Below, piece after piece: positions 17,635 to 27,973 of a DNA stretch of 64,000 nt. The notes under the pieces are model-generated. The model saw only the letters and a list, made by a program, of their open reading frames with translations, made no database searches and was not told the DNA's origin. Origin of the DNA: an uncultured Stenotrophomonas sp. GTDB taxonomy: Bacteria; Pseudomonadota; Gammaproteobacteria; Xanthomonadales; Xanthomonadaceae. The number at the start of each line of letters is the position of its first letter. Positions within the stretch are counted from its first letter, which is position 1. The translations under genes and the position numbers were made by a program. Where the stretch lies: NCBI RefSeq assembly GCF_913778665.1, contig NZ_CAJYVQ010000008.1, positions 558,001-622,000 of the forward strand. Direction: 5' to 3'.

Positions 17635-20016
17635 ATGAAAGACGCAATGGAAAACCGGCTGGCGGCCCTGCGCCGCCAGCTGCAGCCGCTGTGGCCGTGG
17701 CTGCGCTGGGGCACCGCGGCGCTGCTGGCGCTGCTGCTGGTGCTGGATCTTGCCTTCCCGCCACCCTTGCCGAAACAGCGCGACACCAGCACTCTGGTGG
17801 TATCGGCGGACGGCACGCCGCTGCGCGCCTTTGCCGATGCCGAGGGCGTGTGGCGCTATCCGGCCTCGATCGACAGCGTGTCGCCGCTGTACCTGCAGGC
17901 GCTGCTGACCTACGAAGACCGCTGGTTCTGGACCCATCCGGGCATCAATCCGCTGGCGATCCTGCGGGCAAGCGGCCAGCTGCTGCGCGGCGGCCGCATC
18001 GTGTCCGGTGGCTCGACCCTGACGATGCAGGTCGCGCGCATCCTCGATCCGCATTCGCGCACCCCATGGGGCAAGCTCAAGCAGATGCTGCGCGCGGTGC
18101 AGCTGGAAGTGCACCTGAGCAAGCGGCAGATCCTGGCGCTGTATCTGGAGCGCGCGCCCTACGGTGGCACCATCGAAGGCGTGGAAGCGGCCAGCTGGGC
18201 GTACCTGGGCAAGCCGGCGGCGCAGCTGTCGCATGCCGAGGCCGCGCTGCTGGCGGTGCTGCCGCAGGCGCCGAGCCGGCTGCGGCCGGACCGTCATCCG
18301 GAAGCGGCGCAGAAGGCGCGCGACAAGGTGCTGTCACGCATGGCCGAACTGGGCGCATGGACACCGGAAGAGGTGGACGACGCGCGCATCGAGAACGTGG
18401 TGGCGCGCTCGCTGCGGCCGCCGCTGCACGCCGCGTTGCTGGCGCAGCGCCTGCATTCGGCGCATCCGGGCCAGGCTCGCATCCAGAGCAGCATCGACAT
18501 CGGCCTGCAGCGCACGCTGGAAGAGCGCGTGGCCAGCTATTTCTCGACGCTGCCCGAGCGTACATCGGCGGCGCTGCTGGTGGTCGACAACCAGACCCTG
18601 CAGGCGCGTGCCTATGTCGGCACGCTGGCCTTCGGCGACCGCCAGCGGCTGGGCCATGTGGACATGGTACAGGCGTGGCGTTCGCCGGGGTCCACGCTCA
18701 AGCCGTTTCTGTACGCGATGGCGCTGGATGATGGCCTGATCCATTCGGAGAGCCTGCTGGTTGATGCGCCGCAGAGCTTCGGTAGCTATCGGCCCGGCAA
18801 CTTCGACATGGCGTTCAACGGACCGGTCGGCGCGTCCAGCGCGCTGCGGCTGTCACTCAACGTGCCCTCGGTGGACCTGCTGCAGCGGGTCGGCGCGGCG
18901 CGCTTTGCTGCGCGCTTGTCGCATGCCGGCATCCAGCTGCGCTTCCCGCCGGGCAGCACGCCCAACCTGTCGTTGATCCTCGGCGGCACCGGCGCGCGAC
19001 TGGAAGATCTGGTGGGTGCCTTCGCCGCGCTCAACCGCAACGGCATCGCCGGCCGCGTGCGCTACACCGATGACGAGCCTATGATCGAGCGGCGGTTGGC
19101 CTCGCCGGGTGCCAGCTGGATCGTGCGTGAGATGCTGGAGTCGAATCCGCGGCCGGGTTATGGCGTCGGCACGTTCGACGTCGGTGGGCGTCCACGCGTG
19201 GCGTGGAAGACCGGCACCAGCTACGGCTACCGCGACGCCTGGGCGATCGGCAGCACTCGCCACTATACGGTAGGGGTATGGGTAGGGCGGCCGGATGGCA
19301 CGCCGTTGCCGGGGCAGTACGGCGCGGTCACTGCGCTGCCGTTGATGTTCGAGGTGGTGGACAGCCTGCCGCGCCAGCGCGGTGACTCGGCGGCTGCGCC
19401 GATGCCGGCCAGCGTCAGCCGGGAAGACATCTGCTGGCCCACCGGCGAGCGTGCCGAGGCCCTGCCTGCTGCGCTCTGCCAGCGCAGGATGCCGGCCTAC
19501 CTGCTCGACGGCGCGGCACCGCCGACCTTTCCCGAGCGCGAGGCGCGGCGCTGGCAGCCAGGGCGGCAGCGTTTCCTGGCAGACGCCCGCAGCGGGCTGC
19601 GCGTGTCGGCCGATTGCCGCTTGCCGCATGAGGAAGTGGAGCGCGAGATCGCACGCTGGCCGGCGTTGCTGTCACCGTGGCTGCCCAAGGCCACGCGCGA
19701 GGCCTCGCAGCTGCCGCCCTTGTCGCCGGATTGCCGTGACGATGGCCGCGAAGCCAGCGTCGCGCTGCACATTGATGGCCTCAATGACGGTGCCGCATTG
19801 GCGCGTGCACCCAATGCCGAACATGGCGTACGCCTGCAGCTGCGCGCGCTGGGCAGTGAGCAACGCGTGGACTGGCTATTGGACGGTCGCTGGATCGCGC
19901 ACACGCAAGGCGCGCAGTTGATGCAGCGCGAGTTTGCCGATCCCGGCACATACACCCTGACCGCGCTGGCGGCCGACGGCGCCTGGACGCAGGTGCGCTT
20001 CACCGTCCTGCGGTAG
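17635..20016 (+). CDS. pbpC: Penicillin-binding protein 1C
   Basis: PBP1C is a bifunctional peptidoglycan synthase. A membrane anchor near residues 20-40 is followed by the GT51 glycosyltransferase domain (EDRWFWTHPGINPLAILRA, with catalytic Glu in EDRWF). The transpeptidase domain has SPGSTLKP (nucleophile Ser in STLK) and WKTGTSYG (KTG box). A C-terminal BiPBP-C module makes up about the last 90 residues. The 793 residues fit the family. ATG 17635 is preferred over ATG 17647 by length. It is downstream of and probably co-transcribed with the A2M gene. A dimeric GTAG repeat at 20030-20103 follows the stop. Confidence 0.95.
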   Translation: MKDAMENRLAALRRQLQPLWPWLRWGTAALLALLLVLDLAFPPPLPKQRDTSTLVVSADGTPLRAFADAEGVWRYPASIDSVSPLYLQALLTYEDRWFWTHPGINPLAILRASGQLLRGGRIVSGGSTLTMQVARILDPHSRTPWGKLKQMLRAVQLEVHLSKRQILALYLERAPYGGTIEGVEAASWAYLGKPAAQLSHAEAALLAVLPQAPSRLRPDRHPEAAQKARDKVLSRMAELGAWTPEEVDDARIENVVARSLRPPLHAALLAQRLHSAHPGQARIQSSIDIGLQRTLEERVASYFSTLPERTSAALLVVDNQTLQARAYVGTLAFGDRQRLGHVDMVQAWRSPGSTLKPFLYAMALDDGLIHSESLLVDAPQSFGSYRPGNFDMAFNGPVGASSALRLSLNVPSVDLLQRVGAARFAARLSHAGIQLRFPPGSTPNLSLILGGTGARLEDLVGAFAALNRNGIAGRVRYTDDEPMIERRLASPGASWIVREMLESNPRPGYGVGTFDVGGRPRVAWKTGTSYGYRDAWAIGSTRHYTVGVWVGRPDGTPLPGQYGAVTALPLMFEVVDSLPRQRGDSAAAPMPASVSREDICWPTGERAEALPAALCQRRMPAYLLDGAAPPTFPEREARRWQPGRQRFLADARSGLRVSADCRLPHEEVEREIARWPALLSPWLPKATREASQLPPLSPDCRDDGREASVALHIDGLNDGAALARAPNAEHGVRLQLRALGSEQRVDWLLDGRWIAHTQGAQLMQREFADPGTYTLTALAADGAWTQVRFTVLR

Positions 20017-20029
20017 GCGCCGGCCGCCC

Positions 20030-20103
20030 GTAGAGTCGAGCCCATGCCCGGCTGCTCCTGCGACGTGTGTGCAGTGCTCAGCCGGGCATGGGCCCGGCTC
20101 TAC
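20030..20103. repeat. Dimeric GTAG (SMAG) repeat
   Basis: The left arm starts GTAGAGTCGAGCCCATGC and the right arm ends GCATGGGCCCGGCTCTAC. The arms are inverted copies about 24 nt long with two mismatches. This matches the S. maltophilia GTAG palindrome family arranged as an inverted dimer. It lies between the convergent ends of pbpC and the ferritin-like gene, where it could stabilise or end transcripts. Confidence 0.85.
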
Positions 20104-20139
20104 AACGCCGTAGGTGGCAGCGAGCGCGTGGCGTAGCCG

Positions 20140-20715
20140 CTATTCCCCGATCCACCCATCCAGCAGATCGGCGAACTCGTCGGCGTGTTCTTCTTCCTGC
20201 GCCAGGATTTCCTCGAGGATGCGCTTGGTGGTGGTATCGCGGTCGCCGATGAAGTTGATCATCTCGCGATAGCTGTCGATGGCGATTCGCTCGGCCACCA
20301 AGTTTTCGCGCACCATGTCGCGCAGGTCGCTGCCTTCCTTGTACTCGGCATGCGAACGCGCGGTCAGCGTATCGGGGTTGAAATCGGGTTCGCCGCCGAG
20401 CTGGACGATGCGCTCGGCCAGTTTGCCGGCGTGTGCCTGTTCCTGCTGTGCATGCTCCAGGAACTCGGCCTTGACCGCGTCGGCCAGCATGCCCTTGGCC
20501 ATGAAGTAATGCCGGTAATAGCGCAGCACGCACACGTACTCGGTGGCCAGTGCATCGTTGAGCAGCTTGATCACCACCTCGCGGTCGGCGCTGTAGCTGT
20601 CGGTGATCGCGCCGTCCTCGATGTTTCGCCGGGCACGATCACGCAGGGTATTGCGGTCGCTGATGCCGGGAACCTTCGGGGCGGGCTTGGGGGCTTTGGC
20701 TGGCTTGCTGGACAT
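20140..20715 (-). CDS. Ferritin-like / bacterioferritin family protein
   Basis: The 191-residue product is mainly helical. It has two iron-binding Glu/His clusters typical of ferritin-like four-helix bundles: LEHAQQEQAHA near residue 85 and EEILAQEEEHADEF near residue 170. The N-terminus is a Lys/Pro/Ala-rich tail of about 15 residues that could bind DNA or stay disordered. It probably stores or oxidises ferrous iron and limits Fenton damage. The peroxiredoxin gene lies 30 bp upstream in the same direction, which suggests an oxidative-stress operon. A Dps-like or DUF2202-like assignment is possible. Confidence 0.8.
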   Translation of the reverse strand: MSSKPAKAPKPAPKVPGISDRNTLRDRARRNIEDGAITDSYSADREVVIKLLNDALATEYVCVLRYYRHYFMAKGMLADAVKAEFLEHAQQEQAHAGKLAERIVQLGGEPDFNPDTLTARSHAEYKEGSDLRDMVRENLVAERIAIDSYREMINFIGDRDTTTKRILEEILAQEEEHADEFADLLDGWIGE

Positions 20716-20745
20716 GGCTGGCCGTTTCCTTATGCGGTGGAAAAA

Positions 20746-21228
20746 TCAGGTGGGCAGGTGCTCCAGCACGTACTGGGCTGAAGAGATTTCGAACTGGCCG
20801 GGTTGTTCGACCCAGGCCGCGCGCACCACGCCATCGACCACGTACAGCGCGAAGCGGCGCGAGCGGATGCCCATGCCCGAGGCAGTGGCATCGAGTTCCA
20901 GGCCGAGCGCGCGGGTCAGTTCGGCATTGCCGTCGGACAGCATCAGCAGACCGTCAGGCACGCTCTGCTGGGCGGCCCAGGCCTTCATCACGAACGGGTC
21001 GTTGACCGCCATGCAGTAGACGTCGATGCCGCGCTGGCGGAAGTCCCGGAATTTCTCGACGTAGCCGGGCAGGTGGCGCGCCGAGCAGGTCGGGGTGAAC
21101 GCACCGGGCACTGCAAACAGCACCACCTTGCGCGCGTCGAACAGCGAATGCGTATCGAGCGTCTCGATGCCCTCGCGGATGCGCTTGAGGGTGACTTCCG
21201 GAATGCGGTCGCCAACGTGGATGGTCAT
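20746..21228 (-). CDS. Peroxiredoxin, Prx5-like
   Basis: This thiol peroxidase reduces hydrogen peroxide and organic hydroperoxides in the cytosol. The peroxidatic Cys48 lies in the family motif GAFTPTCSARHLPGY. A second Cys (Cys72, DVYCMAVND) may act in resolution. The 160 residues match PRDX5-type proteins, with no glutaredoxin domain fused. A strong AAGGAGTT (complement of 21232-21239) sets ATG 21228, although the frame is open further upstream. First gene of a likely pair with the downstream ferritin-like gene. Confidence 0.92.
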   Translation of the reverse strand: MTIHVGDRIPEVTLKRIREGIETLDTHSLFDARKVVLFAVPGAFTPTCSARHLPGYVEKFRDFRQRGIDVYCMAVNDPFVMKAWAAQQSVPDGLLMLSDGNAELTRALGLELDATASGMGIRSRRFALYVVDGVVRAAWVEQPGQFEISSAQYVLEHLPT

Positions 21229-21489
21229 GGTGAACTCCTTGCAGGGGCATGCTAATGGCCAGCATGGGACAGGGGTGTCAAGACATTGGAAAACCGGCGT
21301 GCAGGCCCCATCTTCAACCTTTGCCGCGCGGGCTTCCAGCCATAGCCTGGGGTAGGCCGATGGCAGGGGCATTGCGCAGGATCAGTCGGCCTCACCGGGG
21401 CCGCACGAGCGCCGGCGTAGCATCGCCTGCGCGTAGAATGAACCCGGGGCGGCGCCACCGGCGCGGCCGAAGCGAATCGAGGTAGCTGG

Positions 21490-22383
21490 ATGGAATTCAA
21501 GGATTACTACGCCACCCTGGGGGTGGAACCGAGCGCGGGCGAGGCGGAGATCAAGACCGCCTACCGCCGGCTGGCACGCAAGTACCACCCGGACGTCAGC
21601 AAGGAAGCCGGGGCCGAGGACAAGTTCAAGGCGGTCAACGAGGCCTACGAGGCACTGCGCGATCCGGAGAAGCGCGCGGCCTACGACCAGTTGCGCGCGC
21701 AGGGTTACCGCCCGGGCGAGGAGTTCAACGTGCCGCCGAACTATGGCGGCGCCGGTGGCTTCAACTTCGAAGAAGTGTTCGGTGGTGGTGGCGCCAACGG
21801 CGGCTTCAGCGATTTCTTCGAAAGCCTGTTTGCGCGCCAGCGCGGCGGGGCGGGCGGTGGACCTGGTCCGGGCTTCAGCAGTCATGGCCACGCGCCCAAC
21901 CGCGATACCCGTGCCAAGCTGTCTGTTCCGCTGGAGGCCGCCTACAGCGGCGACAGCCTGCGCATCACCGTCAACGGCAAGCAGCTGGACGTGCGCGTGC
22001 CCAAGGGCATCCGCCCGGGCCAGGTGATCCGGCTGGCGGGGCAGGGCAATCACGGTGGCAACCTGTTGCTGGAAGTGGAGTACGCCGCCCACCCGCAGTT
22101 CGAAGTGGACGGGCGCAATATTCTGCACACCCTGCAGGTGACGCCCTGGCAGGCTGCGCTGGGCACCAGCATCAGCGTGCCGACCCTGGGCGGCAGCGTG
22201 GAACTGAAGATCCCGGCCGAGTCCGACGCCGGCCGCAAGCTGCGCCTGCGCGGTCGCGGGTTGCCGGGCAACCCCGATGGCGATCAGATCGTGGAGTTGG
22301 AGATCGTGGCCCCGGCCGCGACCGAGGATGCGCAGAAGAAGGCGTACCGCAATCTGGCCAAGGCGTTCGGCGAGTCAATCTGA
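21490..22383 (+). CDS. cbpA: DnaJ-class co-chaperone, CbpA-like
   Basis: The 297-residue type II/III J-protein has a J domain at residues 1-70 with HPD in ARKYHPDVSKE, a Gly/Phe-rich linker (about 75-125), and two C-terminal substrate-binding beta domains. There is no zinc-finger region, which separates it from DnaJ. It stimulates DnaK and, in E. coli CbpA, also binds curved DNA. GGTAGCTGG just before ATG 21490 is a weak ribosome-binding site. It diverges from the peroxiredoxin gene across 261 bp. A GTAG repeat and a second hairpin follow. Confidence 0.88.
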   Translation: MEFKDYYATLGVEPSAGEAEIKTAYRRLARKYHPDVSKEAGAEDKFKAVNEAYEALRDPEKRAAYDQLRAQGYRPGEEFNVPPNYGGAGGFNFEEVFGGGGANGGFSDFFESLFARQRGGAGGGPGPGFSSHGHAPNRDTRAKLSVPLEAAYSGDSLRITVNGKQLDVRVPKGIRPGQVIRLAGQGNHGGNLLLEVEYAAHPQFEVDGRNILHTLQVTPWQAALGTSISVPTLGGSVELKIPAESDAGRKLRLRGRGLPGNPDGDQIVELEIVAPAATEDAQKKAYRNLAKAFGESI

Positions 22384-22394
22384 GGCGTTGGTAG

Positions 22395-22446
22395 GTAGAG
22401 TCGAGCCATGCTCGACTCTACAGACGTGTGCCAACCAAGGTTGGCA
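22395..22446. repeat. GTAG repeat plus ACC-NN-GGT hairpin after cbpA
   Basis: A perfect SMAG palindrome, GTAGAGTCGAGC then GCTCGACTCTAC, spans 22395-22421. A second perfect hairpin, TGCCAACC-AA-GGTTGGCA, spans 22429-22446. They sit between the convergent ends of cbpA and the PilH-like gene, a position suited to a two-way transcript end. The second hairpin resembles the central hairpins of the long composite repeats at 46627 and 56652. Confidence 0.85.
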
Positions 22447-22461
22447 CCTGCCGGGAACCTC

Positions 22462-22833
22462 TCAGCCCTGCCCGGCGAACACGCGTTCCAGCACCTCGGA
22501 CAGTTCGTCTTCCGAGAACGGCTTGGTGATGTAGGCCTTGGCGCCCTGGCGCATGCCCCACATGCGGTCGGTGTCCTGGTCCTTGGTGGTCACCAGGATC
22601 ACCGGAATGTGCCGGGTCGCCTCGTCGCGGGCGAGGGTGCGGGTGGCCTGGAAACCGTTGAGGTTGGGCATCACCACGTCCATCAGGACCAGGTCGGGCA
22701 GCTCGGCCTTGGCGGTCTCGACCCCGGCGGCGCCATCGGTGGCGGTCAGGATCTGGTGCCCGAGCTTCTCGACGATGCGCTGTATCCCCAACAGCTGCGA
22801 CGGTGAGTCGTCGACGATCAGAATGCGTGCCAT
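22462..22833 (-). CDS. pilH: Single-domain response regulator, PilH-like
   Basis: This stand-alone receiver domain has 123 residues. It has the acidic pocket DD at residues 8-9, phospho-acceptor Asp52 (LVLMDVVMPN), Thr near 82 and Lys near 103 (YITKPF). The N-terminus MARILIVDDSPSQLLGIQRI is that of the PilH regulators that tune type IV pilus twitching with the Chp/Pil chemosensory system. No pilG or pilI neighbour is seen here, so the gene is isolated. An ATG four codons upstream (22845) is also possible. Confidence 0.82.
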   Translation of the reverse strand: MARILIVDDSPSQLLGIQRIVEKLGHQILTATDGAAGVETAKAELPDLVLMDVVMPNLNGFQATRTLARDEATRHIPVILVTTKDQDTDRMWGMRQGAKAYITKPFSEDELSEVLERVFAGQG

Positions 22834-22921
22834 GTTGTTCCCCATGTAATGCCCGCAGTGTAGTGCGGCCACATTACCGGCGGGAGGGGCGGCCCTGCCG
22901 TCCGTCGCCTGCCTGCGACGT

Positions 22922-23917
22922 TCAGTCGATCCGCACCACGGTGCGACCCAGCGATCCACCGGCCAGCATCCGCTCGAAAACGCTGTGCAGGCCATCCAGG
23001 CCGATCTCGGCGGTGCAGATGCGTTCCAGGTGCTGCGGCTTCCACGCATTGCCCAGGCGTGCCCACACCTCTTCGCGCAGCCTGCGCGGCGCATTGGCCG
23101 AGGATACGCCCAGCAGCGAGACGCCGCGCAGGATGAACGGCATCACCGTCACGTCCAGCGCCGGGCTGGCGGCCAGGCCGGCGCTGACCACGCTACCGTA
23201 GGGCACGGTCTGCGCCAGCAGGCTGGCCAGCAGGCTGCCGCCGGCATTGTCCAAGCCACCGCCGAAGCGTGCCGACTGCAGCGGGCTGGTATCGGCCAGA
23301 GCGTCGCGCGGCAGCACCTCGGCGGCGCCAATGCTGCGCAGGAAGTCGGCCTGTTCGGGTTTGCCGCTGATCGCGTGCACCGCGTAACCGGCACGGCTGA
23401 AGATCGACAGCGCCAGCGCACCTACGCCGCCGCTGGCCCCGGTCACCGCCAGCGGACCGAGGTCCGGGGTCTGCCGGTTGTCCTGCATGCGCAGCAGTGC
23501 GAGCGCTGCGGTGAAGCCGGCGGTGCCCAGCACCATCGCCTCACGCGGGGTCAACCCGGCAGGCTGCGCGATCACCGCGCTCGATTCCAGCCGCACGTAC
23601 TGGCTGTAGCCGCCGTCGCGCGTCTCGCTGAGGCCGCAGCCGGTGGCCAGCACGGCATCGCCTTCACGCCAGGCCGGGTCGGTGCTGGCGACCACGGTGC
23701 CCGCCACGTCGATACCGCCCACCAGCGGGAAGCGGCGCAGAATCCGGCCCTTGCCAGTGCCGGCCAGCGCGTCCTTGTAGTTGACCGACGACCACTGGGC
23801 GCGGATCAGCACCTGGCCGGGGTTGAGGTCGTCCAGGCCGAGCTGGGCCAGGCCGCTGCGGTAGCCGGCATCGTCGTTTTCGATGCGGAAGGCGGTAAAC
23901 GGGGTGGTGGGGGCCAT
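22922..23917 (-). CDS. acuI: Zinc-free MDR reductase, YhdH/AcuI acryloyl-CoA reductase family
   Basis: The 331-residue quinone-oxidoreductase-like protein has an N-terminal GroES fold (NYKDALAGTGKG, GGIDVAGTV) and a Rossmann NADPH site VTGASGGVGALA. The family reduces acryloyl-CoA to propionyl-CoA and detoxifies acrylate. Structural zinc Cys residues are absent, as expected. It lies 88 bp upstream of the PilH-like gene on the same strand and diverges from hflK. Its product, propionyl-CoA, would feed the prp pathway; any regulatory link is inference. Confidence 0.85.
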   Translation of the reverse strand: MAPTTPFTAFRIENDDAGYRSGLAQLGLDDLNPGQVLIRAQWSSVNYKDALAGTGKGRILRRFPLVGGIDVAGTVVASTDPAWREGDAVLATGCGLSETRDGGYSQYVRLESSAVIAQPAGLTPREAMVLGTAGFTAALALLRMQDNRQTPDLGPLAVTGASGGVGALALSIFSRAGYAVHAISGKPEQADFLRSIGAAEVLPRDALADTSPLQSARFGGGLDNAGGSLLASLLAQTVPYGSVVSAGLAASPALDVTVMPFILRGVSLLGVSSANAPRRLREEVWARLGNAWKPQHLERICTAEIGLDGLHSVFERMLAGGSLGRTVVRID

Positions 23918-24070
23918 CGGCGTTGCCTGACTTCGAGGAAAACGCCACCTTACCCGCTCGGGGCCCTTTCGATCCTGCCGATCCGCCCCATCTTGTATGA
24001 TCGGTGATGGTTTCACGGCTGGTGGTGCGGGAAGGGCCCGCGCCGCAGCCCAAATCTTGATGGAGCGTGC

Positions 24071-25204
24071 ATGGCCTGGAATACACCCGGCGGCAACAAG
24101 GGCGGACAAGGCCCCGAGGACAATCGACGCGGGCCGTTCGGGTCGCGCGGCGGTGGCAATGGTGGAGGCTGGGGCGGACTGCCCGGGCCGCTGAAGGACC
24201 TGTTCGACGGCGGCATCGTGCGTTGGATCGTGGCGGCCGTGGTGTTGCTGGTGCTGTTCTCCAGCTTCCAGCTGATCGGCGAACAGCAGCGTGGCGTCGT
24301 GCTGCGCTTCGGCCAGTTCTCGCGCATCCTGCAGCCGGGCCCGAACTTCAAGCTGCCGTGGCCGATCGAATCGGTCACCAAGGTCAACGCCACCGAGATC
24401 AAGACGTTCTCGATCCAGGTGCCGGTGCTGACCCGCGACGAGAACATCGTCAATGTCTCGCTGAATGTCCAGTACCGCATCGACGACCCGCAGCAGTACC
24501 TGTTCGGGACCGTGGATGCCAACCAGGTGCTGGAGCAGTCGGCGCAGAGCGCGGTGCGTGAGGAAGTCGGCCGCGCCGACCTCAACGCCGTGCTGAACAA
24601 CCGTGGTCCGCTGGCCGTGGCCGCCGAGGAGCGCCTGCAGGCGTTGCTGAAGGCGTTCAAGACCGGCCTGACCGTGACCGGCCTGACCCTGCAGGACGCC
24701 CGTCCGCCGGAAGAAGTGAAGCCGGCCTTTGACGAGGTCAACGGCGCCCAGCAGGTCAAGGAACGCCTGATCAACGAAGCCCAGGCCTACGCCGCCAAGG
24801 TCGTGCCGGAAGCCCGTGGCCAGGCCTCGCGCGCCCGTACCACCGCCGAAGGCTACAAGCAGGCCGTGGTGTCCAAAGCCGAGGGTGACGCGCAGCGCTT
24901 CAGCCTGTTGCAGGCCCAGTACAAGGACGCCCCGGAAGTGACCCGCAAGCGCCTGTGGCTGGAGACCGTGCAGCAGGTGCTGAGCGAGAACCGCAAGGTG
25001 ATCGGCGGCGATGGCCGCCAGCTGATCTACGTGCCGATGACCGGCGATACCCGTCCCACCACGTCGGCCCCGCCCGGCGTCACCAACCCGGAGGTGGTGA
25101 TGCCGTCGCTGCCGGGTACGGCGGTGGAACAGTCCCGTGATCCGGGCCGGCCGGTGGGCCGCCCGACCGGGCGACCGAGCGGCCGTGAGGAGGGCAGCCG
25201 ATGA
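24071..25204 (+). CDS. hflK: FtsH modulator subunit HflK
   Basis: HflK is an SPFH/band-7 membrane protein that forms a large cage with HflC around the FtsH protease. The 377 residues have a Gly/Asn-rich N-terminus, one membrane segment (about 55-75), a band-7 domain starting ERQRGVVLRFGQ-like (EQQRGVVLRFG), and a long coiled region. The tail is Arg/Gly/Pro-rich. Its TGA overlaps the hflC ATG by 4 bp, indicating translational coupling. A TATGAT -10-like box lies at 23996-24001. Confidence 0.96.
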   Translation: MAWNTPGGNKGGQGPEDNRRGPFGSRGGGNGGGWGGLPGPLKDLFDGGIVRWIVAAVVLLVLFSSFQLIGEQQRGVVLRFGQFSRILQPGPNFKLPWPIESVTKVNATEIKTFSIQVPVLTRDENIVNVSLNVQYRIDDPQQYLFGTVDANQVLEQSAQSAVREEVGRADLNAVLNNRGPLAVAAEERLQALLKAFKTGLTVTGLTLQDARPPEEVKPAFDEVNGAQQVKERLINEAQAYAAKVVPEARGQASRARTTAEGYKQAVVSKAEGDAQRFSLLQAQYKDAPEVTRKRLWLETVQQVLSENRKVIGGDGRQLIYVPMTGDTRPTTSAPPGVTNPEVVMPSLPGTAVEQSRDPGRPVGRPTGRPSGREEGSR

Positions 25205-26064
25205 AGAGTCCAATCTGGATCGCCGTGATCGTGGCGGTAGTGCTGGGCCTGCTCGGCTCGGTATACGTGGTCCGTGAGGACCAGACTGCCATGGTGCTGA
25301 ACCTGGGCAAGGTGGTGCGTTCGGATATCAAGCCGGGCCTGCACTTCAAGGTGCCGGTGGTGGAGACGGTGAAGGTCTTCGACCGCCGCTTCCAGGTGCT
25401 AGACACCGCCCCGGCGCGTTACTTCACCGCCGAGCAGAAGGACGTCAGCGTCGACTTCTTCGCCATCGGTTACATCTCCAACGTGGGTGACTACTTCCGT
25501 GCCACTGGTGGCGATCCGCGTATCGCCAATGCCCGCCTGGCACCGATCATCACCGACTCGCTGCGCAACCAGATCAACTCGCGCACCCTGCAGCAGCTGG
25601 TGTCCGGCGACCGCAGCGAGCTGATCGCCGAGCAGCTGAAGGGGATCAACGAAGCCGTTGCCGGCTTGGGCATGCAGATGATCGACCTGCGCATCAAGCA
25701 GGTGGACCTGCCGACCGACAGCCAGGTGATCAACGACGTGTACGAGCGCATGCGCGCCCAGCGCAAGCAGGAAGCCGCCAAGCTGCGTGCGGAGGGCGAG
25801 GAGCAGTCGCTCACCATCCGCGCCCAGGCCGACCGTGACAGCACCGTGCTGATCGCCGAAGCCGAGCGTGATGCCCAGCGCCTGCGCGGTGAAGGCGATG
25901 CCGATGCCGCCCGGATCTACGGCAAGGCCGGCTCGGCCGACCCGTCGTTCTACGCGTTCTATCGCAGCCTGGAGGCCTACCGTGGCTCCATGACCGACGG
26001 CAACGGCGTGATCGTGCTGGACAAGAACGACCCGTTCCTGCAGTACCTGAAGAACGACCGCTGA
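25201..26064 (+). CDS. hflC: FtsH modulator subunit HflC
   Basis: HflC is the partner of HflK in the FtsH-regulating complex. It has an N-terminal membrane helix (residues 4-24), a band-7 domain (VREDQTAMVLNLGKVVRSDI), and an Ala/Glu/Arg-rich coiled coil (EAAKLRAEGEEQSLTIRAQA). The 287 residues are normal. The ATGA overlap with hflK sets the start. A very strong terminator-like hairpin starts 19 bp after the stop, before the DUF2065 gene. Confidence 0.96.
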   Translation: MKSPIWIAVIVAVVLGLLGSVYVVREDQTAMVLNLGKVVRSDIKPGLHFKVPVVETVKVFDRRFQVLDTAPARYFTAEQKDVSVDFFAIGYISNVGDYFRATGGDPRIANARLAPIITDSLRNQINSRTLQQLVSGDRSELIAEQLKGINEAVAGLGMQMIDLRIKQVDLPTDSQVINDVYERMRAQRKQEAAKLRAEGEEQSLTIRAQADRDSTVLIAEAERDAQRLRGEGDADAARIYGKAGSADPSFYAFYRSLEAYRGSMTDGNGVIVLDKNDPFLQYLKNDR

Positions 26065-27876
<1,812 letters not shown>

Positions 27877-27887
27877 GGGCGTGACTG

Positions 27888-27914
27888 GTAGCGCCGGGCC
27901 ACGCCCGGCGTCGC
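27888..27914. repeat. GTAG repeat after purA
   Basis: GTAGCGCCGGGCCAC and GCCCGGCGTCGC form a short palindrome starting with GTAG, a SMAG variant with a different stem. It lies 11 bp after the purA stop and just before the terminator. Confidence 0.75.
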
Positions 27915-27923
27915 TGAAAGAAG

Positions 27924-27948
27924 AAGCCCCGCGAAAGCGGGGCTTTTT
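27924..27948 (+). terminator. Intrinsic terminator of purA
   Basis: AAGCCCCGC-GAAA-GCGGGGCTT followed by TTT. A stable GNRA-like tetraloop caps a perfect 9-bp stem, a textbook factor-independent terminator. Confidence 0.92.
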
Positions 27949-27973
27949 CGTTACTGTGTCGGCGGGGCCGGCG

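Noticed and set aside
12663..17816. 1717-codon open frame opposite the A2M gene
   Set aside because: It is an antisense shadow of a long, high-GC gene with strong codon bias. It has no motif or ribosome-binding site, and the plus strand encodes an intact thioester protein.
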